Translations under genes and position numbers: made by a program | Shown: one piece after another, positions 11,207 to 22,010 of the stretch | Position numbering within the stretch: position 1 is the first letter of the stretch | Layout of the letters: every line of letters starts with the position of its first letter | Assembly (NCBI GenBank): GCA_022606425.2 | Contig: JAHDVF020000178.1 | Location: 868,001-932,000 of the forward strand | Length of the DNA stretch: 64,000 bases | Direction: 5' to 3' | From: Lepidostoma basale | Lineage: Eukaryota; Arthropoda; Insecta; Trichoptera; Lepidostomatidae | Notes under the pieces: generated by a model | The model's database searches: none | Told to the model about the DNA's origin: nothing | The model's input: the letters and a program-made list of their open reading frames with translations, nothing else

Positions 11207-11797
11207 TAGTTATTAGCAAAATCTTTAAGTAGCGGTGAAAAGTACATATTAGTTTGTTCATTAATTAAATTGACATTAGGGTTTTTGGAATACCTATTTA
11301 TTTCTAATTGTTCCAGTAAATTGAGTTTAATTCCTTTATTTTCAATGTGAAGTAAGGTGGGTGAGCAATCTGATTGTAAATTATGCGAATTTTGAATTAA
11401 GTGTTTGGCAAATTGGGAGTCTGTCTTGTTTAAATTAAAGGATCTAACGTGCTCAGTGAATTTTGTGCTGATAGCTCGACCACTTTGACCTATATATACC
11501 GACTTGGGTATACAGTCGTTGCATTCTAATTCATAAATTACGCTATTATCTAACTTATTGATTTTATGTTCCGAGTTTTTTAAGACAGAACCGATATTAA
11601 ATTTAGTTCTAAAAGCTACATCAAGGCCATTTCGTTTCAGAATTTTTCCTACTTTAATTGAAACATCACCTGAGAACTCGATACATGAGTATTTGTTATT
11701 TTCTGTATCAGAACCTACTACGGGGTAGATTGAGATTAAATTATTTTTATGAGTTTTATTATGAATAATCTTATCGATAGTTAAATAACGAAAAAAT
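11207..11797 (-). CDS. Penelope-like element GIY-YIG endonuclease (5'-truncated, open frame)
   Basis: Minus-strand frame of about 195 codons without a stop, ending with TAA at 11207-11209. It has no useful ATG, so ATG-based prediction would miss it. It encodes the C-terminal part of a Penelope-like retroelement protein: a linker (SDTENNKYSCIEFSGD), GKILKRNGLDVAFRTKFNIG, then the GIY-YIG endonuclease as VIYELECNDC and VYIGQSGRAIST, FTEH, FAKHLI, and a glutamate in NLLEQLEINR. CxxC and histidines match the zinc-binding pattern of the animal PLE endonuclease. The reverse transcriptase is missing; upstream the frame runs into the head-to-head palindrome at 11806. The intact frame suggests a fairly young copy. 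Confidence 0.86.
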
Positions 11798-11861
11798 ATA
11801 TTTTTTAAGAACTTTTCTATGTTTATTTTTAGTGTAAAATCTATTCATTAATTTTCGTCTT

Positions 11862-11894
11862 CGACTGGTTTCGGCAGCTCGCTGCCATCTTCTG
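11862..11894 (-). ncRNA. Hammerhead-ribozyme-like motif (CCGG family)
   Basis: Minus strand: CAGAAGA, T, stem II GGCAGC-GA-GCTGCC, GAAA, CCAG (CCGG in the opposite arm), TC, then GAAGACG. Stem II is six perfect pairs. The 5' core differs from CTGANGA at one base. Confidence 0.5.
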
Positions 11895-11896
11895 GT

Positions 11897-11936
11897 CTGA
11901 TGGCAGCGAGATGGCAGCGAGATGCCGAAACCGGTC
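11897..11936 (+). ncRNA. Hammerhead-ribozyme-like motif (CCGG family), partly duplicated
   Basis: CTGATGGCAGCGAG followed by a second ATGGCAGCGAG, then ATGCC, GAAA (11927-11930), palindromic CCGG, TC. An 11-base duplication inside stem II makes it longer than the opposite arm. Confidence 0.45.
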
Positions 11937-11993
11937 GAAGACGAAAATTAATAAGTAGATTTTACACTAAAAATAAACATAGAAAAGTTCTTA

Positions 11994-13154
11994 ATTTTTT
12001 TTATTTATTTTCATTATTTAGAATGAACTTCTACCAAGAAATTTCAATCAACAACATCAATAATTTATGGATAGTTGCTTCAATGAAGCCATTATTTAAA
12101 GTAATGTGAAAAAGCCTGTAAAAAATAATTAAAAGTTATTGCATGTACAATATATTCATAAAATTCGCAACAGAAATAAAGTTTCTCGGCAGTTCTAAAT
12201 ACATATTTCAATTTAGCGTCTAAGACACCGGAATCTAACAGCGATGGCTTTGGGATCCATAAATAAAGAAAGCCATTCGGTACCACCTGTCGCCGTTTGG
12301 TTTATAATTTATGTTAATGCTTCTCCTTGGCTCCCAGCATGGAATAATATCCTTTTAATGAACCAGGATACATTCCCTTCTCCGATGTCCTGATGACTGA
12401 CGCGAAATTAATTCAGAAGTTGAGATCACAAATTTTATTAAAAAATGTAGGAAAGGTAGTCTTCAAGGATCATACCGTAGAAGTATTAAGACGATAAGAT
12501 GATAACGAGAATATTTTAAAATTGTTATTTACGGTGGAAACTGCTGCGTATAAAGTTTCATCCGTACGAATTACCACTATACAGTAACCAAATTATTCTG
12601 AATAAAATGTGAATAGAAGATGAAAAACTTCAGGTCACTTACTCAACAAGAATTTGGCGCCTTTTTCTGTCATTCCATATCATAATTACGTTGCTATTCA
12701 AAATGATACGAATAATTTTATTTGTGAACTTATTCAGTGGAAAAAAATTAACCAAAAAATAGTCTGATCAACATTTTTCTTCTTATGACGATACCAAAAA
12801 ATGAGTCGATGACTGGATTAGATCAAAAGACGCATCGTTCTATAATGCGGATTTCGAAAATTGCCTGAAAGATTTGAGAAAGTAATAGATAGTGATTGAC
12901 AATACTTTGATTAAGATATTCTCTATCGTTTTTAAAAAAAATATCATTTCAAATAAAAATAAAAAAAACTTATTGGTACCCCTAATATATTCATATTTGA
13001 GCTGCAAATGTAGTTTGTCGCAGTTCGAAACCATTTTTGGACTGTTAATGTAGCCAGTCGTACAATATGAGTTGAAAGGTAAAAGTATCGAAAAAATTCG
13101 TCTTTAGAAATATTTTTTATTAACAATTTTTTCGAAGGCCCAAATTATAAATAA
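11994..13154. other. Unassigned DNA, possibly PLE 5' coding start then AT-rich
   Basis: An ATG near 12022 opens about 28 codons (MNFYQEISINNINNL), similar in kind to the MEFYAIVQETINNL that follows the 63.6-kb palindrome, so it may be a PLE 5' end. Beyond about 12110 nothing is recognised. Confidence 0.4.
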
Positions 13155-13600
13155 TATTGCTTAAGGATTGATTTTATCTTAATAGAAACGAAGATATAAA
13201 TTGTTTTTTGGAAACAGAATATGGTGGTCGAGGCATTTGCAGGACTTATGACCTGTCATTGGTTGGGTTAAGCGATCGCTTTATGTTAACAATATTCCCC
13301 ATTCCGCCCTTCTTACGACCACCACGTCTGACAAATTTTTGGATGATTACTAGTTAATTCAGATTACTACGATTAGAAGCTACAATGTTAGGGAACACTT
13401 CACATTTTTTAATTCAATCTACACTAGCGCCATTCATTAAGATTAGGTGTAAGCATTAAGCAGAAAATCTTTATTAATGCAATGTGAAAGGTATCATACA
13501 TTGCTAGACAACGCCTGAAGAAAACTTCTCCAATTTTTTTATGCCTTTTTAAAAACTTGGTCCTGTTTTTATACAACATCAGACGGTTTATTTTTTTAAA
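13155..13600 (+). repeat. Dispersed repeat family X
   Basis: Shared landmarks with four other copies: ACGAAGAT, GAATATGGTGG, GACCTGTCATTGGTTGG, the palindrome AAGCGATCGCTT, ACGACCACCACGTCTGAC, and a 3' half with GCATTAAGCAGAAAATCTTT. The other copies are at 24445-24870 (+) and 34650-34870, 34945-35265 and 35636-35885 (-). No coding potential, terminal repeat or tRNA head recognised. Confidence 0.75.
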
Positions 13601-14159
13601 TACATTTTTGTGATAAATAATTGTTATTCTGTACAAACAAAGTTTTATATGTATTTGATTTGAGTAATTAGTGTGAATGACTCTTGGATGAAGCATATCA
13701 TATAAGCATATCCTTTAACAGAAAATGATTATATATTGGAAGGGGGACGAACGGTATTTGTATTCATCGTATTTATGTAAAGTAAATACTAATAATACCA
13801 AATCTCGAAATACGAATTCGGTAAGGCCGCGGGCGGAGAGCGCTTGTATGTGGAATAATACCGCGAGATATAATGTTATACAAACACTTATCAAATAAAT
13901 GTCAATTATACCCAAATACGTCCTCTCTAATATGTCCCAAACTTTGTTTCGTTCCCGTTATCTATGACAGAAAACAAGCTCCCGGGTTATGTAATATTGT
14001 AGAGAAATTTTACCGTTGGTACAATCTGATATAATAAACGCTTGAAAGTCCGCGAACAAAGCAGGTTGGGAATTAACCGTGCCAATACTTTATTAATTGC
14101 ATAGAAATTATGCTTGAACGGATAAAAATTGTAGAAATGAGCTGATTAATAAGAATGTA
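13601..14159. other. Unassigned DNA
   Basis: No gene or repeat recognised; 13815-13870 is GC-richer. Confidence 0.45.
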
Positions 14160-14700
14160 CGAAAACAACGAAGGAAGATAGGATTTGGTAGCTATCCGTG
14201 GCTTTATCCCACTGCGTTCCTCTTCGGCATGCTGGGAACTAATAGTCTACAGATAAAGAGGGATAGGTTCACACTTACCCATTTCTTCAGACTTATTAAG
14301 GGATTCTTTGAGAATTCTGTCATCTTGGAGGGTATCCATCTTTATATTCCGGATAGTTATCTTCGACAGCGACAGCACAGACGTATTTTTTGTCCTTACA
14401 TACAGAATGTTTTATGTCCCAACATACAGAACCCACCTGCCTCTGGTGATGCCGGTGGGGAGAGCAATCAAACTGCTGAACATGATCGTTTTGGAAATGA
14501 CGTCTTTCATATTGAACGTTTAGAAGACAAATACTTTAGAGAGTATCTTGAATTGCTAAAGTCGAACCATCTCTCATGCGTTCCTGATATTATACGAGTA
14601 TACGATTATATTTTACCTGTTCTCAATAGTTGCCTTAATTTATAATTGTTGTTTGTAATATCTTTTGAGAAAATAAACTGATTTGATTTGATTTCATTTG
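14160..14700 (+). pseudogene. LINE family F reverse-transcriptase C-terminus with (TTTGAT)n tail
   Basis: Frame through 14229-14645: FLFGMLGTNSL, RDRFTLTHFFRLIKGFF, an arginine/proline-rich linker, and a C-terminus before TAA at 14643. It continues upstream without ATG from about 14165 (GSYPWLYPTAF). The tail GATTTGATTTGATTTC at 14677-14700 is a simple repeat as in several non-LTR lineages. The family's polymerase domain is missing, so it is a 5'-truncated copy. The related minus-strand copy at 45155-45460 has the matching FFPTNFLLGMLGYQSL. Confidence 0.72.
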
Positions 14701-14809
14701 ATATAAAACGAAGAAATAAGGAAGAAATGTATGTCAGGTGAATACCTTCTTATTTGAATTAAGAGAGAGTTATTGCGATTGTTTTCATATGGAAACATTA
14801 TATTATATT

Positions 14810-15357
14810 ATTTTGGTTGGTGAGTTGTCTTAATGCCTTGATTTGCTGGTTCGAAAATGATTGACATATGCAATATATGTATCCATCTTTTAACAATTTA
14901 TTGATTTGGTTATGCCATGCTTTCCTCGATCGTCCTCGGCTTCTTTTTCCATTTATTATTATATCACCCATTCTTTCCATATGGCCAAACAATCTTAGGG
15001 ATCCTCTATTAATTTTACTAACAATGCAATCATCTGCCTTATATTTCTTGAATATATTGATTTTAATAACATTTAAACAATACAATACGACATCTGAGAA
15101 CGAATCGCCATTGATTAGTTTCAAACATATAGACACTGCTTCGGTAAGTATCGACTTCTGAGACATCTTCAGTGAGTGCTGTGGTAAAGAAATTGGTTTT
15201 CGGTAATAATACGCTAATGAAATGAAGTTATTAAATTTAGAAAAATAATGAATATCCATCATGCTATCTCCCCCCGAAGAGCTAGGCAGAAATAATGGAC
15301 AGTAACAATGTTCTTTCCTGACATTCTTCTCTTGCTTTTTCAACATTCATATATCCT
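14810..15357 (-). pseudogene. LINE family A-like remnant
   Basis: Minus strand: KADDCIVSKINRGSLRLFGHMER and KRSRGRSRKAWHNQINKL (14860-15060), then the 3' end at 15250-15357. The two parts are separated by about 190 bases of other sequence and the order is disturbed, so this may be two insertions. Confidence 0.65.
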
Positions 15358-15365
15358 TAAATATC

Positions 15366-15730
15366 TTCTTCTTCTTTAAGTGCCCTGTCGGGTACCCCCA
15401 ACGATGGCGATCACCTCGGCGAACCTGGTCCTGTCCTGCGCCGCACGGAACAGCTCCTCCACACTTCGCATGCCGGTTCACTCCCTCACGTTTCGCAGCC
15501 AGGATATTTGACTCCTACCGGGCCCCTCCAATATCAGTTGGAGAATGTGGTACTTTTCCCCACGCAGTATATGACCCAGATGTGAGATCTTTCGAACCTT
15601 GATAGTTGATAACAGTTCCCTGTCAACTCTAGCACACCTCAGGTCTTCGGTATTGGTAACCATGTCTGTCCAGGGAACTTTGAGCATTCGGCGATGGAGC
15701 CACATTTCAAATGCTTCCAGTCTGTTCATT
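15366..15730 (-). pseudogene. LINE family B C-terminal region
   Basis: Minus strand 15478-15729 reads MNRLEAFEMWLHRRMLKVPW, TDMVTNTEDLRCARVDREL and ISHLGHILRGEKYH. About 13 codons found in the 58-kb copy (the KIEGRRG segment) are deleted. A TGA stands where the family has Trp (before TGMRSVEELFRAAQDR). The GAA tail lies at 15366-15374. Confidence 0.85.
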
Positions 15731-16004
15731 GAGTTAACATGAGTTAATCCTTAAATATAAATGGGGAAAATAATTATGAGGGTTTCTAAATGTTTATTGA
15801 GCATAGCTGGCTATTAAAGAATTTAATAAGTTGTAAATTTACATATAAACCACTCACTTTTTGGTTAGACGTTTTAAATTTTTAAATATTAAATAATAAA
15901 ATTCTGTGTACTAAATCCCGGTTTGGTTATTATATTTGATGCCTATTAGTTTTGCTTGTACCTAAGCTTAATCAGGGCGATATAAGTTCTTACTATCAAT
16001 CTAA

Positions 16005-16418
16005 CTAATTAATCATCACGTCGTTTTTCCCGGAGGTGTAGGCAGAGAAGATGGACCGCCACACTGTTCTATCCTGACATAACTCTCGCGCCTCTTCTAC
16101 ATTGACACATGTTGACATGCACGCATTGTTATTACTTTGAACGAGGCCGCCTTTCTGTAATTTATTAATTTGGTCATGCCATGTCTTCTTTGGTCTTCCT
16201 CGACTTATTTTACCAATCACACTACTTGTATATATCTTTTTAAATATTCTTCCCTCATCCATTCGTTCGATATATCTAACCCATCTTAGTTACCCTCTCT
16301 TAATTTTATTAAGGAGACATTCATCCGCCTTACATTCCTTTCTTACTTCATCATTAGATATACTATCCTACATTGTTTTTTCGCATATTCTTCTTAGTGA
16401 CCTCATTTCTACGCCATA
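16005..16418 (-). pseudogene. LINE family A (subfamily with KISRGRPKKTW)
   Basis: Minus strand: ILC-type linker, GRIFKKIYTSSV, KISRGRPKKTWHDQINKL, CQDRTVWRSIFSAYTSG, and a 3' end near 16010. It is closest to the copy at 44015-44430. Its upstream end abuts a mariner terminal repeat at 16422. Confidence 0.8.
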
Positions 16419-16421
16419 TTA

Positions 16422-16806
16422 TTAGGTTGGGGAAAAAGTGATTTCGTATTTTTCCCTTAATTTCAATGGCTTATAAAAAGTGTTCCAATCATCCGATTTA
16501 AGTCAAATATACGCCGTTCTGTTCGATAACTTGTTGTTAACGAGAATATAATTTTATAATGCCCGTTTCGTAGAAACCCTTGTCACAATTGGCAAAAAAC
16601 TCGGGACAACCAATTTTCACAGGCCTCAATTGAGGCCAAATTTGTACCCCCAAGCGCGTTGGCTGTAGACAGGAAAAGGTGGTAGTCACTTGGTTCCGGT
16701 CCGGACTATAGGGTGGATGCATAAGAACTTCTTCTTCTTCTGGATAGTAAGAGCTCTCGGAGCTTCTGGTGCGTCATCAAAAATGTGTGCGGTCTGGCGT
16801 TGTCCT
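16422..16806 (-). pseudogene. Mariner family 3, C-terminal fragment
   Basis: The end TTAGGTTGGGGAAAAAGTG at 16422, preceded by TA, is a mariner-type terminal repeat. The minus strand encodes HQDNARPHTFLM (second catalytic Asp), LRELL-like sequence, HPPYSPD, and FFANCDKGFYETGIIKL. After SPD the usual LAPSDY is replaced by a shifted frame. A CTTCTTCTTCTT insertion lies at 16729-16740. The N-terminal half is absent. Confidence 0.85.
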
Positions 16807-17440
16807 GATGATATATTATACATTTTACAATATATTATACATTTTAGTTAGAAATTTTGATTGATTATTTTCATAAAAAATGACAAGAGAAATGTTTAAG
16901 ACGGAAGTTTCAACGATCGTCTCGTAGTTTTCTGGTTTAGTTTGGATTTCTCATTGAAGTCTGACAGTTGTACAAAATATTAACCCAGAGGCACTGACAT
17001 TAAAGAATCCCTGTAAAGTAAGATCATATCGAGTTGAAAATATATTAAAGTTTAAAGTTTGTCAACTGGAAATTGACAAAATTAAGATATCTACTTCAAT
17101 AGAAGTAAGATATATTGAGGAATACTATTTCTGGATGAGGTAACTTCAATTTATTAAAAATTGAGGCATTTACACTGGGGAATTCCATAGTAATACACTT
17201 TAGAAATTGAAAATAACGTTGTTTGTAATCCACATAATATTAAAAATCACGAAATACTTCGGAGGGTACATTCAGGTGTAAATATAGCAAATAAAAACGA
17301 AACAAAGAAAAACATATAAAAAACGCATTTAAAAATCGATAGAATACAAAGCAACAATACATTTAAATTTAAAAATTAACCTGGACTAATTTCTTTAAGT
17401 AATAATAATATTTTTTTTACATTAAGAACTAATTATTTAC
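16807..17440. other. Unassigned AT-rich DNA
   Basis: No gene recognised. A short inverted motif (TATATTATACATTTTA) is repeated at 16813 and 16833. Confidence 0.45.
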
Positions 17441-18232
17441 TTACTTACTTAAACAGCCGTTATCGTCTTGTCCGCTGGACGTAGGCCTCCCCCATACTTC
17501 TCTACGTATTCCTGTCTTGTGCCTTTCGCATCCAATCGTCAGCAATTCTTCGAATGTCATCGGCCCATCGTGTGGGGGGTCTCCCTCTGTTTCTTTTATC
17601 TTCTAGGGGACTCCACTCCATAACTCTCCAGGTGCATTTATCTATCGTCTACCAATCGGTCAACATGTCCCGCAAATGACCATTTAAGCTTAGCTACCCT
17701 TTCAACGATATCTGTTACTCCCAACACGTATTTTAGTATTTTTTTCCGGTCTGAGAGTCTTACAAGTAGCATGGCTCTTTCATGTTTCCTCTGTGTTACA
17801 CTGAGTCTCCTTATGTTCGACTTGGAGAGGGTTAGCGTTTCTGATCCATATGTCAGTATTGGAAGTACGTATTGATCATACATTTTGCGTTTCAGAAATT
17901 GGGTAATGTTACTATCAAACAACTTCTTCAGATTGCCATATGCCGCCCACCCAAGACCAATTTTCCTCTGATGCTCAGCAGTCTGATTATCTCTGGAAAG
18001 TAAGACGTTGTGGCCGAGATAGTTGTATTCGTTGACTTCTGCTATTACCTGATTGTCAATCTCTACAGCACCACCGAGGATCAAATTCGTCATTATATTG
18101 GTCTTAGTTGTGTTTATACAGAGCCCTACTTTTTTTGTTACTTCAATGAGCTATTTAAGCATGGCACGTGCTTCATCCAGATCTTCAGATATTAATACGG
18201 GTCATCTGCGAATCTTAAGTTGACTAATATGA
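17441..18232 (-). pseudogene. LINE family C (RTE-like) reverse transcriptase, motif C to tail
   Basis: Minus strand. Reverse-transcriptase motif C is visible as RFADD at 18207-18225, followed by a frameshift, then VTKKVGLCINTTKTNIMT and an open stretch 17638-18093 (NEYNYLGHN, KRKMYDQYVLPILTYGSET, RKHERAMLLVRLSDRKK, WSFAGHVDR). After a stop the C-terminal block GRPPTRWADDIRRIADDW, AQDRNT and EAYVQ is readable in another frame. The tail is (TAAG)n at 17439-17450. This is the polymerase thumb region of an RTE-type LINE; the fingers and palm motifs A and B are missing. Confidence 0.85.
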
Positions 18233-18317
18233 AACAATAATAAAGATGCATAACAATTAAATGATAATATAAAATTGTAATTTGGAAAAAAACACTTTAT
18301 TTTTATTTAGTTTATCT

Positions 18318-18601
18318 AAAAAAAAAAACAATTGGGTTATATGGGATACATTTTTAGATCTTACATGTAATTATACAATGTTTCAGTTATATTTTTAATT
18401 GATTTGTATTGAGACTCCATGTGTCTTTTGGTAGTTCATTGTAAAGTCTCAGTCCATTGTTCAATATCCTTGATTGTCCTGTCTTAGTTCGTGTATTCGG
18501 TAAGTGATATCTGTCACAGTGCCTGGTCCAGTGTATGTGTACGTCTGAATTTTTAGTTAATTTGTAGCTGCTGTCTGCTGTCTCTTCCATGGTAAATGTG
18601 A
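18318..18601 (-). pseudogene. LINE family E 3' end
   Basis: Minus strand 18387-18590 encodes ETADSSYKLTKNSDVHIHW, CDRYHLPNTRTKTGQSRIL and YNELPKDTWSL, the same C-terminus as the long element at 51.6-52.8 kb, and shares its 3' sequence CCATATAACCCAATTG. Confidence 0.9.
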
Positions 18602-18745
18602 TACTTCAATATTATTAACTGTTATATTAAAAAAATAGTTATGTGTCACAACTTTTATTTTTTAGTTTAGTTTGACGAAACAGCTGTCGCGAAAAAAAAA
18701 TGTGACACATAAACAAAATTTTATAATTGAACAGTTAATAAATAC
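18602..18745. repeat. Palindrome, PLE-type 5' regions (CAGCTG family)
   Basis: Left arm (TAACTGTTATATT, ATGTGTCACAAC) and right arm (TGTGACACAT, GAACAGTTA) are inverted. The right arm has GACGAAACAGCTGTCGCG at 18674-18691; the ribozyme-like core is lost from the left arm. Confidence 0.65.
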
Positions 18746-19084
18746 AAGGATTTATTGTTTCTGGAACAAACGTGTAAAATTCCATATTAATTATTATATA
18801 TTAGGGAAAAGGTGTATTTTCTAGAAATTTTATAAAATGGTATTTTATAAGTGTGACACCAGTGGCGGTACTCCCATAGAAGCCCAGAAACCCGGCTTGC
18901 GTACGAAATTTAGAATCCCCAAATCTTAGTAATCATGCCCCCGCATAAACCAATAACCCACCAAATCACCTTCCAACAATGTTCCCATCAGACGTAAGAG
19001 GAATAGTCACAAGAGCTGAACCTCTGTAAGCCAGAAGAGGTCTTAATTCAAAATTTCTTACGCAAGCCGGAGGAACAGATGTGG
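18746..19084. other. Unassigned DNA
   Basis: No gene recognised. 18855-19075 is GC-richer and unique in the window. Confidence 0.4.
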
Positions 19085-19135
19085 AGATTCATTATTTGTT
19101 TACCCCCTCGGGAGACGGCGTGATGGTTAGTTAAT
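19085..19135 (+). repeat. LINE family A 3' terminus only
   Basis: The last about 45 bases of family A (TACCCCCTCGGGAGACGGCG, then TGATGGTTAGTTA). Confidence 0.7.
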
Positions 19136-20639
19136 TTTAGAATTAATAAAATAAACCGTTTGATTGATGACAATTTAGAATTTTATGTGGCTTCATTATT
19201 ACTGTAATTGTTCCCCATATAATACAGTTTACTTACGTAAATTTTTTAACGTTAACCTTCCAATGACTGATATCCGACAGATCGACAAGGGGATTGACAC
19301 TTTTTATGTCGTTCGGAAATTATTGTCATTTGATTTGTCTCGGAAAATCTTACCCCAAAGAAAGTCCCACTTTTCCTTCTGTTGCCAACAACTGGGAAAG
19401 TTGATTTAAGTTACGAGAAGGTATAAAGGTTTATTACTACCTTTCCGTTTCAGAAAAGTAAATTCTGTTTTCAAATATAATATTCGTTCACGAAGTTTTT
19501 GGTATGGAGTACATAAGTATTATATATGTATTTATTTATTATTTCTTTGATCCTCGAAATGTGTAGGTGTTAGTAATGTCCGGGTGAAAACTATCTGGAT
19601 TATTATCTGGAGTTTTTACAATTCTATCTTTAAACTTTCATTATGAACATGTAAGTCAGAGAAAATGCTTCAAAGACTTCCAAAAAGCGATGATGGTGAA
19701 CAATTGGAATAGGCTACAGAAGACATACCTACTATAGATGGAAAATATCAATACAAAATGGCGCGCAAGACTTCAAAAGACAGCGCATGACGTGACGCCG
19801 CGCCGCAGAGAGAAGGATGAGCCGGTGGCGGTTCTACGGTGTGGGTCCAGGATTAAACCCTGTTACCATATTAGGACCCACATTCGTGAGGGCCAGTCTT
19901 CCTTAAATACAGGGGACAGCTAATGATGGTATATTTTAAACACTTTTAGTTAATAGATTCGAAATATCTTTCGCTGAATTCAGATATCTTAGCTAGTTTC
20001 TATCCAAGTTTGCAGCAAAGTGTAACATTTGTGCTGGTTCTAGGGATGCCACTTTGGCCTATAATGTGGTAGTTTCCCTTCATTTCCACATCATATGGTT
20101 AAATGAACAAAATAATTCATATAAATAATCAAAGGATCATGTATTTTATTAAAAGAAATAGGTCCTTATGTGCTGTGTATAAAGTGGAGAAAATTCATTT
20201 ACTGTTTGTTCTATGCAAAAAAGCTCCAAGCATTACACAATGGTGTTGAATGAATGTAAATAATGTACGATTGATGACAAATTCGTATTATACCATTCGT
20301 CGGACATATTCGATTTGACAGGTATAAAGCTACCCCTTTATCACCTCTCTCTGCCGTTAGGCGGCGTTGGCACCCGACGCTCCCAGTAGCTCATTTTTTG
20401 ACATGTTCTCCTCACCTTCACTCCTTGACCTTCACTGCGGGAAATTGTTGTGGTTTTGTTCAGATAAGCGCATTTATTTGTTAATTTTTTTTGATAGATA
20501 ATGACAGATGATAAATATTACCATAGACGAAGCTTATGCTGTAACAATTAGTCACAAATTAGATATGTTATTGCATTGCACATGAGCCTTTCACATTTTT
20601 TATTGTATATTCGATATACCTGTACAAAATAATTTATTC
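19136..20639. other. Unassigned DNA with a GC-rich block (19755-19920)
   Basis: No gene recognised. 19755-19920 has GC-rich sequence and an inverted repeat GTGGGTCC ... GGACCCAC (19842-19882); a 61-codon frame there is low-complexity. 20340-20460 is also GC-richer. Confidence 0.45.
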
Positions 20640-21003
20640 CTCTTCTTCTTCCTCTGCCTATTTCCATCCACTCCTGGAAAAAGGCCTCCTCCATTCGCTT
20701 CCATGTCACTCTGTCCTGTGCAGACTGCATCCAGGTTATTCCGACGTGTCTGTTCAGATCATCCTTTCACCTTAGTCGCGATCGCCCTGCACTTCTCTTC
20801 GCCATCCACAGTCTCCAAGTCAGCAGTCTTCTTGTCCGCTTTTCATCTGAGCTTCTGGCTACGTAACCTGCCCATTGCCATTTTAGAGTCGCCACCCGGT
20901 GGATGATGTCAGTGACCTTTGTTTTTTCTCTCACCGTATCGTTTCTGACTCTGTATCTTAGGCTTATTCCTAACATGGCTCTTTCTATGGCTCTTTGGGT
21001 CAC
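20640..21003 (-). pseudogene. LINE family C (RTE-like) C-terminal region
   Basis: Minus strand: RAIERAMLGISLRYRVRND, KTKVTDIIHRVATLKWQW, AGYVARSSDEKRTRRLL, then after a frame change WKDDLNRHVG, MQSAQDRVTWKRMEEAFFQ. These are the usual RTE C-terminal blocks. Its remaining parts continue in different frames, so it is inactive. Confidence 0.85.
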
Positions 21004-21034
21004 TCGTACTTACTCGGCACAGTAACGTCTGATC

Positions 21035-21155
21035 CACAGTGGGTGGCTACAAACAGCGTCGGTTCCCCATGTAAGGGGCGGTTGGAAATATTACACACCA
21101 ACCCGCATGGCAAGCATGGTGTGGAAATGCCAAAATTCCCTCCAAACAAATATGA
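21035..21155 (+). repeat. Dispersed module shared with 55062-55172
   Basis: GTTCCCCATG, CACCAACCCGCATG and AATTCCCTCCAAA match, inverted, the segment at 55062-55172. In both places it lies near a family C LINE end, so it may belong to a member of that family. Confidence 0.6.
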
Positions 21156-21160
21156 AATTT

Positions 21161-21545
21161 ATTACCTTTGCTTTAATGAGAAATAATAGTATGGTTATAA
21201 TACATTTGTGTAAATATTTTGATTCATTATTTTGATCTATCTCTCACACTGGACCCGAATATGTTATTTTCGACTTTTAATTATGTTTATTGCTTGACAG
21301 TTGTATTGATGATCATAATCCATTTTTAAATATGTGTCCGTCAAGCACATCGCGCTGGAACTCGGCGAATATGGCACCGACAAATAATATATAATTCGGT
21401 AATGGTAAAATTCTTAAAAAAAAGTGTTATCTTGAATAGATAGTATAATACATAGTGACAATTTACGTTCGAAGCTCATTGTTTCTTATAAATATATAAA
21501 ATAAATTATGTAATTAATACTTATAATTCAACGTGACACAATTGT
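21161..21545. other. Unassigned AT-rich DNA
   Basis: No gene or repeat recognised. Confidence 0.5.
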
Positions 21546-21995
21546 GTTCTAGTGCCAACCCTAATGTTTTTTTTAGAAGTGAAGCATGTTACTAGTAAAA
21601 GAAGAATGAAAATATGATAAAAGCAGCAGAAATCCATTTTTTAGACAAATGTGCGTAAATTTGTATTTGATAGTGGGTCAAATGCAAATATAAAAAGTGA
21701 AAGGGTTATGAATGAAATAATGAAAGGGTCGTTAGGTTGGTTTAGACACATGGAATGAATGGTAAAGAAAGTATATGTGAACGATGTAAACGGAACTAGA
21801 AATAGAGGAAAACATGGCACGATCAAATAAATCAAATATTGATTGCAGCCACACACGGAGTCGGAGAAATCGACGTGCCTGCATGGCACGATGTACGAAT
21901 GTAAAGGAACCGAGAGAAGTATGTCAGGACAGAACAATATGACCGTCCATTCATTCTGTCAACCCCTTGGCGAGACGGCGTGATGGTTATTTTTA
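21546..21995 (+). pseudogene. LINE family A remnant
   Basis: From the LMYGSEAWN equivalent (mutated) through RQMCV, SNANIKSERVMNEIMKGS, the RNRGK segment and RRACMARCTNVKEPREVCQDR to GCGAGACGGCGTGATGG. Many stops. The family's (TTAG)n tail is replaced by TTATTTTTAC, and the satellite starts 20 bases later. Confidence 0.75.
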
Positions 21996-22010
21996 CTCAG
22001 TATAATTGAA

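Larger units (their letters stand above)
11806..11993. repeat. Head-to-head palindrome of PLE 5' ends (CCGG family)
   Basis: Arms 11806-11895 and 11896-11993 are near-perfect inverted copies. Reading outward, each has a hammerhead-like core, then GAAGACGAAAATTAAT, TTTTACACTAAAAATAAA and AGAAAAGTTCTTA. The left arm continues into the PLE endonuclease frame; the right arm continues to a possible PLE 5' coding start (ATG near 12022). Confidence 0.85.
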
